Shown: piece by piece, positions 7,108 through 11,616 of the stretch | Layout: each line of letters begins with the position of its first letter | Position numbering within the stretch: the stretch's first letter is position 1 | NCBI GenBank assembly: GCA_017408625.1 | Contig: JAFQUG010000265.1 | Coordinates: forward strand, 1 to 11,616 | Direction: 5' to 3' | Source: Clostridia bacterium | Lineage (GTDB): Bacteria; Bacillota_A; Clostridia; Oscillospirales; CAG-272 | Length of the DNA: 11,616 nt | Translations under genes and position numbers: made by a program | Notes under the pieces: model-generated | What the model was told of the DNA's origin: nothing | Databases searched by the model: none | The model's input: only the letters and a program-made list of their open reading frames with translations

Positions 7108-7136
7108 ATTATAAGACAAAAGATGCACATAAACAA
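7108..7136 (-). promoter_or_regulatory. Promoter of the oxidoreductase gene
   Basis: On the minus strand TTGTTT (7131-7136), a 17-base spacer and a perfect TATAAT (7108-7113) are present, with the predicted start near 7101 and a leader of about 35 bases. Confidence 0.75.
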
Positions 7137-7181
7137 GACATTATTGGGTGTTTGTCGGAAAATAATTGCTGTGTTTTGCTG

Positions 7182-7218
7182 TGTGCAAATAAATTTTGTG
7201 CACTGTGCAAGAAATTTT
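7182..7218. repeat. Direct repeats between divergent promoters
   Basis: TGTGCAAATAAATTTT (7182-7197) and TGTGCAAGAAATTTT (7204-7218) start 22 bases apart, about two helical turns. They lie between the oxidoreductase promoter and the lepA promoter and could bind a regulator; the binding role is only a suggestion. Confidence 0.4.
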
Positions 7219-7228
7219 CAAAATACTC

Positions 7229-7257
7229 TTGTGAAAAACGCAAAAATCGGGTATAAT
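7229..7257 (+). promoter_or_regulatory. Promoter of lepA-hemW
   Basis: TTGTGA (7229-7234), a 17-base spacer and a perfect TATAAT (7252-7257) are present. The predicted start is near 7264, which excludes the in-frame ATG at 7261 and leaves a leader of about 40 bases before the chosen start. Confidence 0.8.
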
Positions 7258-7302
7258 AAGATGATTATTGATATTTTTGATACATTTGTAATGAGGAAGT
7301 AT

Positions 7303-9123
7303 ATGGCAAATAACGAGAGAATGCAAAAGATCCGAAATTTCTCCATCATCGCACATATTGACCATGGCAAGAGCACGCTGGCTGACCGACTCCTGGAAGC
7401 GACCAGTACCGTCTCCAAAAGAGAGATGGAGGAGCAGCTGCTGGACAATATGGACCTGGAGCGCGAGCGCGGCATTACCATCAAGGCGCGTGCCGTCAAG
7501 CTGGAATACGACGCGCCCGATGGGGAACGGTATATTTATAATCTGATCGACACGCCCGGCCACGTGGACTTTAACTATGAGGTCTCGCGCTCACTCAACG
7601 CTTGTGAGGGAGCACTGCTGATCGTGGACGCTACGCAGGGCATCGAGGCCCAAACGCTGGCGAATGCGTATCTTGCTGTGGATGCAGGGCTTGAGATCGT
7701 GCCCGTCATCAACAAGATCGACCTGCCCAGTGCCAATATCGACCGCTGTGTGGAGGAGATCGAGGATATCATCGGCATTCCCGCCGAGGGGTGTCCCGCG
7801 GTTTCTGCAAAGACGGGTCTGAACATCGAGCAGGTGCTCGAAGCGATTGCCGAGCAGATCCCCGCGCCCGAGGGCGACGAAAGCGCACCGCTCAAGGCAT
7901 TGATCTTTGACTCGTATTACGACAGCTATCTTGGCGTCGTGGTCAATCTGCGTATCAAGGACGGCAGCCTGTCTGCAGGCGATCGCATCCGTATGATGAG
8001 CAATGGCAAGGAGTTTGAGGTGGTCGAGGTAGGCACCATGGAGCCCTTCGGCCTTAGAAAATGCGAAAGACTTTCGGCAGGCGAGGTCGGATATCTGACC
8101 GCGTCCATCAAGTCGGTGGGAGATACCCGTGTGGGTGATACCGTAACGCTGGCGGACAATCCCGCATCCGAGCCTCTGCCCGGCTTTAAGGCCGCGCAGC
8201 CCATGGTATTTGCGGGCATTTATCCTGCGGACGGCGCGAGATATCAGGATCTGCGTGAATCGCTGGAAAAGCTTCGTCTCAACGACGCAGCCCTGGAGTT
8301 TGAGCCCGAGACCTCGATTGCGCTGGGCTTTGGCTTCCGCTGCGGATTCCTCGGCCTTTTGCACATGGAGATCATTGAGGAGAGACTGGAAAGAGAATTC
8401 AATCTGGATCTGATCACCACCGCGCCCAGCGTTATCTACGAGCTGACGCTCAAGGACGGCAGAAAGGTGCGCATCGACAACCCCTCCAATTATCCCTCTC
8501 CCGATGAGATCGCTGAGGCACGCGAGCCCATTGTCAAGGCCAACATCATGACCCCCACCGAGTACGTGGGCAATCTGATGGATTTGTGCCAGGACAGACG
8601 CGGCACGTTTATTGATATGAAGTACGTCGATCAGGACAGAGTCGAGCTGCACTACGAGCTGCCGCTCAATGAGATCATTTACGATTTCTTTGATGCGCTC
8701 AAGTCGCGCTCACGCGGTTATGCGTCCTTGGACTACGAGCTTGCGGGCTATGTACCAAGCAAGCTCTGCAAGCTGGATTTCCTGCTCAACGGCGAGCAGG
8801 TGGACGCGCTTTCCTTTATTGTACACGAGGAAAAGGCATACCCCAGAGCGCGTAAGATCGCGGAGAGACTCAAGGAAAACATCCCGCGTCAGCTGTTCGA
8901 GATCCCGATCCAGGCAGCCATTGGCTCCAAGATCATAGCAAGAGAGACGGTCAAGGCGATGCGCAAGGACGTGCTTGCCAAGTGCTACGGCGGTGACATC
9001 ACCAGAAAGAAGAAGCTCTTGGAAAAGCAGAAGGAAGGCAAAAAGAGAATGCGTCAGCTGGGTTCTGTTCAGATCTCGCCCGAGGCGTTTATGGCCGTAC
9101 TCAAGCTGGGTGACGACGACTAA
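7303..9123 (+). CDS. lepA: Elongation factor 4 (LepA GTPase)
   Basis: EF4 is a ribosome-associated translational GTPase, linked to back-translocation and 30S maturation. The 606-residue product matches the family length of about 600. Motifs seen are G1 AHIDHGKST at 17-25, switch I RGIT at 56-59, G3 DTPGH at 83-87 with the catalytic His at 87, G4 NKID at 137-140 and G5 SAK at 168-170. The EF-G-like domains follow, and the LepA-specific C-terminal domain closes the protein with [20 protein letters not shown] and its SPEAF segment, which separates it from EF-G and BipA. The ATG at 7303 is chosen for GAGG 6 bases upstream and agreement with the family start. Longer upstream readings would run antisense through the oxidoreductase. 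It is followed after a single base by hemW, a pairing common in Firmicutes, so the two are one operon. Confidence 0.97.
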   Translation: MANNERMQKIRNFSIIAHIDHGKSTLADRLLEATSTVSKREMEEQLLDNMDLERERGITIKARAVKLEYDAPDGERYIYNLIDTPGHVDFNYEVSRSLNACEGALLIVDATQGIEAQTLANAYLAVDAGLEIVPVINKIDLPSANIDRCVEEIEDIIGIPAEGCPAVSAKTGLNIEQVLEAIAEQIPAPEGDESAPLKALIFDSYYDSYLGVVVNLRIKDGSLSAGDRIRMMSNGKEFEVVEVGTMEPFGLRKCERLSAGEVGYLTASIKSVGDTRVGDTVTLADNPASEPLPGFKAAQPMVFAGIYPADGARYQDLRESLEKLRLNDAALEFEPETSIALGFGFRCGFLGLLHMEIIEERLEREFNLDLITTAPSVIYELTLKDGRKVRIDNPSNYPSPDEIAEAREPIVKANIMTPTEYVGNLMDLCQDRRGTFIDMKYVDQDRVELHYELPLNEIIYDFFDALKSRSRGYASLDYELAGYVPSKLCKLDFLLNGEQVDALSFIVHEEKAYPRARKIAERLKENIPRQLFEIPIQAAIGSKIIARETVKAMRKDVLAKCYGGDITRKKKLLEKQKEGKKRMRQLGSVQISPEAFMAVLKLGDDD

Positions 9124-9124
9124 T

Positions 9125-10252
9125 ATGAAAAAACTGGGAATTTATCTGCATATTCCGTTTTGCGGGAGCAAATGTCACTACTGTGACTTTTGCTCCTTTC
9201 CCAACCAATCGGAAAATACCAAGCAAGCCTACTGTGACGCCTTGCGCGCGCAGATGGAGAGATATGCGCCCTTGGCAGCCGATTACGAGGTGGATACGGT
9301 ATATTTCGGCGGCGGCACGCCCACGGCTCTGCCTGCAAAAATGCTTTGCGCTTTGCTTGATCAGGTCAAGCAGCTGTTTTGTGTGGCAAAGAATGCCGAG
9401 ATTACAGCCGAGTGCAATCCCGCCACGGCGAACGCGGCGTATTTTTCTGCCATGCGCAAGGCGGGGTTTAACCGCCTGAGCATTGGGGCGCAGAGCATGC
9501 ACGACCGTGAGCTATGCTTGCTGGGGCGCGCGCACACGGTGGCGGATTTTCGCGCGACTGTGCAGCTTGCACGCGCTGCGGGCTTTGAGAATATCAGTGT
9601 GGATCTCATGTACGGCATTCCGGAGCAGACGCGGCAGAGCTTGGCTGAGTCGGTGGGGGCGCTTTGCGAGATTGGTGTGGAGCATATATCCGCATATGGG
9701 CTTAAAATTGAAGAGGGGACGCCCTTCTATCAAAAGAGAAATACGCTGAATCTGCCCGATGACGACGAGGTGGCTGCCATGTATGAGGACACGGTGGCGT
9801 CTCTCGCCGCGCACGGACTTGCGCGCTATGAAATCAGCAATTTTGCGCGTGCGGGGTATGAATCGCGCCATAATCTGAAATACTGGGAATGTGACGAGTA
9901 TCTTGGATTTGGCGTGGCGGCGTATTCCTGCTTTGGCGGCAGAAGATTTGGTATATCGCGCGATTTTGGTGCATATCTTGATACAAGGGAAGATTTCGAG
10001 GAGAACGAGCCCATCAGCTCGCATGAGCAAATGACCGAGTACGTTATGCTTGGCCTGCGACTGGAAAAGGGCATTGACAAGCGCGCCTTTGCCTCTCGCT
10101 TCGGCGTGGAATTTGACTCGGTGTACGGCGCACGGCTTGCACCGTATATCGGGAGCGGCTTTGTGCTGGATAGCGCAGAGTGCTGCCGTTTTACCACGTC
10201 GGGCTTCTTGGTTTCCAACACCATTCTTTCCGAGGTACTGGATTTTGCATAA
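9125..10252 (+). CDS. hemW: HemW-type radical SAM heme chaperone
   Basis: HemW binds a [4Fe-4S] cluster and SAM and is thought to deliver heme; it is often misnamed oxygen-independent coproporphyrinogen III oxidase. The 375-residue product has the radical SAM motif CxxxCxxC at C13, C17 and C20, the GGGTP SAM motif at 62-66 and the HemW signature HNxxYW at 249-254 followed by YLGFGVAAYS. Length and the HNxxYW signature favour HemW over true HemN, which is longer. The ATG at 9125 begins one base after the lepA stop codon, so translation is probably coupled; the site GGGTGA inside the end of lepA is a modest ribosome binding site. In many Firmicutes hrcA and the heat-shock genes follow lepA-hemW; here they do not. 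No terminator is seen after it, and the next gene's promoter starts 6 bases past its stop codon. Confidence 0.93.
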   Translation: MKKLGIYLHIPFCGSKCHYCDFCSFPNQSENTKQAYCDALRAQMERYAPLAADYEVDTVYFGGGTPTALPAKMLCALLDQVKQLFCVAKNAEITAECNPATANAAYFSAMRKAGFNRLSIGAQSMHDRELCLLGRAHTVADFRATVQLARAAGFENISVDLMYGIPEQTRQSLAESVGALCEIGVEHISAYGLKIEEGTPFYQKRNTLNLPDDDEVAAMYEDTVASLAAHGLARYEISNFARAGYESRHNLKYWECDEYLGFGVAAYSCFGGRRFGISRDFGAYLDTREDFEENEPISSHEQMTEYVMLGLRLEKGIDKRAFASRFGVEFDSVYGARLAPYIGSGFVLDSAECCRFTTSGFLVSNTILSEVLDFA

Positions 10253-10257
10253 AGGCA

Positions 10258-10286
10258 TTGACAAACGGGGCAAAATAAGGTACAAT
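10258..10286 (+). promoter_or_regulatory. Sigma-A promoter of the DUF1292 gene
   Basis: A perfect TTGACA (10258-10263), a 17-base spacer and TACAAT (10281-10286) are present. The predicted start is near 10293. Confidence 0.9.
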
Positions 10287-10295
10287 AATAGCAGA

Positions 10296-10309
10296 GGACG
10301 AAAACGTCC
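10296..10309 (+). promoter_or_regulatory. 5'-terminal hairpin of the DUF1292 transcript
   Basis: GGACG (10296-10300), loop AAAA and CGTCC (10305-10309) form a perfect 5-bp stem within about 3 bases of the predicted transcript start. Position and lack of a U-run suggest 5' end protection rather than termination. Confidence 0.5.
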
Positions 10310-10345
10310 GAACACATTGAAATATGGAATACAAAGAGGTATAAA

Positions 10346-10630
10346 ATGGAAAACGAAAGAGAATTTTTCACGCTGACCGATGAGGACGGCAATGAGATCG
10401 AATTTGAGCTGATCGGCACGGTTGACGTGGAGGGTGTTACTTATCATGCAATGATTCCCGCAGACCAGCAGGGTGAGGAGCAGGGCTTTTACGAGTACGT
10501 GATCCTCAAGACCGAAGAGGACGAGGATGGCGAGGAGATGCTTGTCACCATCGACGACGATGCTGAGTTTGACAAGATCGCTGACATCTTTGATGACATG
10601 TTCTCCGAGGAGATCGATCTGGATCAGTAA
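10346..10630 (+). CDS. DUF1292 (YrzB-like) acidic protein
   Basis: This 94-residue, strongly acidic protein begins with an FTLTDEDGNEIEFE segment and continues with VTYHAMIPAD and an EYVILKTEEDEDGEE stretch, the pattern of DUF1292, whose Bacillus subtilis member is YrzB. The family is small, cytosolic and without a firm function. It often lies near the alaS-ireB-ruvX genes in Firmicutes, but none of those is within this window. AAAGAGGT stands 5 bases before the ATG. It has its own consensus promoter overlapping the end of the hemW region and a 5' hairpin. No terminator lies between its stop codon and the structured RNA that begins about 22 bases later, so the two may share a transcript. Confidence 0.9.
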   Translation: MENEREFFTLTDEDGNEIEFELIGTVDVEGVTYHAMIPADQQGEEQGFYEYVILKTEEDEDGEEMLVTIDDDAEFDKIADIFDDMFSEEIDLDQ

Positions 10631-10652
10631 TTGATCAAAAAATGAATTTCAT

Positions 10653-10849
10653 CCTGCCGTGTGCGTGATGACGCCATGATTGGGACCTACAAGATGATTA
10701 AAGGAGCCTGAACCAAAGTGGTTTGCAGACCTCCCGTGCAAGAGTTCGGTTGACTTGTCCCGTGCTTGCTCGGACGCTGGGAGCAGTAAAGCAGCGGTAG
10801 AGGGCACCGCCCTGGACGGCAGGGTTCAAAAACGTGGGTCACACGGCTC
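10653..10849 (+). ncRNA. ssrS: Structured RNA of about 195 nt, probable 6S-like RNA (SsrS)
   Basis: No convincing reading frame exists here, but pairing is extensive. GCCGTGTG (10656-10663) and CACACGGC (10840-10847) form an 8-bp closing stem. CTCCC (10731-10735) pairs with GGGAG (10779-10783) and encloses GTTCGG (10744-10749) with TCGGAC (10770-10775), making an apical arm. The unpaired middle carries small local hairpins: AACCA/TGGTT on the 5' side and GCGGT/ACCGC (10794-10798 with 10806-10810) on the 3' side. A closing stem, a large central bubble with side hairpins, an apical arm and a length near 190 fit 6S RNA, which binds sigma-A polymerase. The name is by architecture and faint sequence memory, not by search. 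I see no convincing promoter just upstream, which weakens the case or means it is processed from the DUF1292 transcript. A different conserved RNA remains possible. Confidence 0.5.
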
Positions 10850-10858
10850 GGCGGGAGT

Positions 10859-10888
10859 TGCCCGCTGCTCCATTTGGAGCAGCGGGCA
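10859..10888 (+). terminator. GC-rich 14-bp hairpin, terminator-like or first arm of the array
   Basis: TGCCCGCTGCTCCA (10859-10872) pairs perfectly with its complement (10875-10888), leaving a 2-base loop as DNA or about four in RNA. It follows the structured RNA by 11 bases, as a terminator would, but is trailed by GTTCTATT instead of a real U-run. GCGGG (10851-10855) can pair instead with CCCGC (10861-10865), disrupting it. It also fits the pattern of the repeat array that follows, as its first arm. Confidence 0.55.
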
Positions 10889-11058
10889 GTTCTATTCGCC
10901 TGCGGCGAGTGATATTGCTTACGCAGTGATATTCGGCTACGCCGAGTGGTATTCGCTTCGCGAGTTTGAAAGGCGAATAGAATATCACTGAAGCCACAGG
11001 CTTCAATATCACTATTGCGATAGCAATAATATCACTCCGACGAAGTCGGAATATCACT
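10888..11058. repeat. Inverted-symmetric array of 9-nt repeats separated by mini-hairpins
   Basis: Forward units AGTGATATT lie at 10908-10916 and 10925-10933, with variants AGTGGTATT at 10945-10953 and AGTTCTATT at 10888-10896. Exact reverse complements AATATCACT lie at 10981-10989, 11005-11013, 11028-11036 and 11050-11058. Between consecutive units of each half sits a different small hairpin: TCGCC-TGC-GGCGA (10896-10908), TGC-TTAC-GCA (10916-10925), TCGGC-TAC-GCCGA (10933-10945), GAAGCC-ACA-GGCTTC (10990-11004), ATTGC-GATA-GCAAT (11014-11027) and CCGAC-GAA-GTCGG (11037-11049). TCGC-TTC-GCGA (10953-10963) follows the last forward unit. Loops are 3-4 bases. TTCTATTCGCC (10890-10900) also pairs exactly with GGCGAATAGAA (10972-10982). 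The stems differ in sequence while loop size and the 9-mer are kept. I take it as a structural element linked to the four-helix bundle gene that follows. Confidence 0.85.
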
Positions 11059-11086
11059 TGACTTACCTTTAGTTTCGTTGTACAAT
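11058..11086 (+). promoter_or_regulatory. Promoter of the four-helix bundle gene, abutting the array
   Basis: TTGACT (11058-11063), a 17-base spacer and TACAAT (11081-11086) are present. The last T of the final AATATCACT repeat is the first base of the -35 box. The predicted start is near 11093, giving a leader of only about 12 bases that consists almost wholly of the ribosome binding site. Confidence 0.85.
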
Positions 11087-11104
11087 ATTGGTAGAGGTGA
11101 TGAT

Positions 11105-11461
11105 ATGTCAAACAGCATTTTAAGAGATAAGGCAAAGGAGTTTGCAAAAAATATTGTTTTTCTTTGCCGCAATATGAAATCCGACCATAAAGAACCTGTC
11201 CTGATCAATCAATTATTGCGTTCCGGTACTTCAATTGGAGCCAATATTCATGAGGCACAGTATGCGCAAGGCACGAAGGATTTCGTATCAAAGCTTGAAA
11301 TTGCGCAAAAGGAATGCTATGAAACCGAATATTGGCTTGAGCTTTTGTTTGAAACCGGTTGTATTGATGAAACTGTTTATAAACCAATTCAAAATGAATG
11401 CGGTGCTATACGCAGGATGCTGATATCTTCGCTAAAAACAATCAAAGCAAAACAAGAGTAG
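11105..11461 (+). CDS. S23/IVP-type four-helix bundle protein
   Basis: This 118-residue all-helical protein carries the family hallmark around residues 37-80: LLRSGTSIGANIHEA, then a KDFVSKLEIAQKECYETEYW stretch. The family (PF05635, TIGR02436) includes proteins encoded by intervening sequences of 23S rRNA genes and is related to the Avd accessory protein of diversity-generating retroelements; family members form oligomeric four-helix bundles and may bind nucleic acid. No reverse transcriptase or rRNA gene is in this window. The ATG at 11105 is chosen for AGAGGTG 5-6 bases upstream and because earlier in-frame TTG at 11078 lies before the predicted transcript start. G+C is about 37% over 11101-11460, against more than 50% in the genes to the left, with AT-ending codons, which suggests transfer. 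The hairpin array stands directly upstream and its last repeat overlaps the promoter. Family assignment is confident; the role is not known. Confidence 0.92.
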   Translation: MSNSILRDKAKEFAKNIVFLCRNMKSDHKEPVLINQLLRSGTSIGANIHEAQYAQGTKDFVSKLEIAQKECYETEYWLELLFETGCIDETVYKPIQNECGAIRRMLISSLKTIKAKQE

Positions 11462-11491
11462 AAGCTTGCGAAAAAATCAAGGAGCAATGAG

Positions 11492-11616
11492 ATGATGTCC
11501 CAAAAGATTACAACTTTGATATTCGATATGTACGGAGTCATATTAAAAGACAGAACAGGAAATTTTGTTCCTTATACGTATGAACACTTCGATGTATCGG
11601 AACATGGACGAATAAA
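11492..11616 (+). CDS. HAD-family hydrolase, N-terminal fragment (cut by window end)
   Basis: The first 41 residues are visible. TTLIFDMYGVILKD (residues 7-20) is a HAD motif I: a hydrophobic strand ending in the nucleophile D12, followed by MYGV. The second acidic residue typical of phosphatases (DxD) is replaced by Tyr at 14, as in haloacid dehalogenase-type members (DxYG). AAGGAG (11479-11484) stands 7 bases before the ATG at 11492; a second ATG follows at once at 11495 and could also serve. It begins 30 bases after the four-helix bundle gene with no terminator between, and shares its AT-rich composition (about 32% G+C over 11521-11580), so the two may be co-transcribed. Substrate and full length cannot be judged. 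Confidence 0.75.
   Translation, partial: MMSQKITTLIFDMYGVILKDRTGNFVPYTYEHFDVSEHGRI

Noticed and set aside
5905..7302. N-terminal extension of the lepA frame by about 466 codons
   Set aside because: It would run antisense through the whole oxidoreductase gene and start upstream of the lepA promoter. LepA homologs begin near the ATG at 7303.
10653..10849. T-box, SRP RNA, RNase P RNA or tmRNA
   Set aside because: The T-box GGTGG motif, the SRP GGAAGGAAGC-type core, the RNase P GAGGAAAGTCC core and any tRNA-like ends are absent.
10755..10991. Plus-strand open frame of 78 codons through the structured RNA and array
   Set aside because: No ribosome binding site; it crosses strong RNA hairpins and the repeat array, and the translation is compositionally odd.
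10888..11058. CRISPR array
   Set aside because: Repeats are only 9 bases and switch orientation midway, and the spacers are 8-15 base palindromes. No cas genes are present.

Overview
The window reads as chromosomal DNA of a fermentative Clostridia-type Firmicute, probably a gut Oscillospirales/Ruminococcaceae-like lineage. This placement is inferred from gene content and signals, not from a marker search. It has strong GGAGG-type ribosome binding sites and near-consensus sigma-A promoters with 17-bp spacers. It also carries RNase J, a membrane-anchored secretion-foldase-like protein, the lepA-hemW pair and a DUF1292 (YrzB-like) gene. Most genes are G+C-rich, for example about 65% over 7741-7800. 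The last 500 bp is clearly AT-richer: I count about 37% over 11101-11460.

Layout, left to right. A small tail-anchored protein (105-374) is followed by a textbook promoter and the gene for RNase J (610-2739), which carries an unusual Lys/Ala/Pro-rich N-terminal extension of about 155 residues. Next is a structured leader and a large single-pass extracytoplasmic protein (2931-4934) that resembles SurA/parvulin-type foldases, closed by a strong terminator. A 14-cysteine zinc-ribbon-like protein (5032-5709) follows with its own terminator. On the minus strand lie a 39-residue membrane miniprotein with a Gly/Cys tail (5756-5875) and a Gfo/Idh/MocA-family oxidoreductase (6016-7065), separated by a perfect 26-nt palindromic terminator. 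The oxidoreductase is divergent from lepA (7303-9123), which is followed after one base by hemW (9125-10252). A DUF1292 gene (10346-10630) then has its own consensus promoter.

The 474 bp from 10631 to 11104 hold no protein gene but are the most structured DNA in the window. First comes a probable 6S-like RNA of about 195 nt with an 8-bp closing stem. A 14-bp GC-rich hairpin follows. Then comes an array of 9-nt repeats, AGTGATATT in the first half and its reverse complement AATATCACT in the second. Each neighbouring pair of repeats is separated by a different small hairpin, except at the centre of the array. The last repeat runs directly into the -35 box of a promoter for an S23/IVP-type four-helix bundle protein (11105-11461). 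A truncated HAD-family gene (11492 to the window end) follows.

Most of the window is housekeeping: RNA decay, protein export and folding, translation quality (EF4) and a heme chaperone-like radical-SAM protein. The best candidate for an undescribed system is the inverted-symmetric hairpin array with its four-helix bundle gene, which looks like a compact transferred element placed just downstream of a structured RNA.
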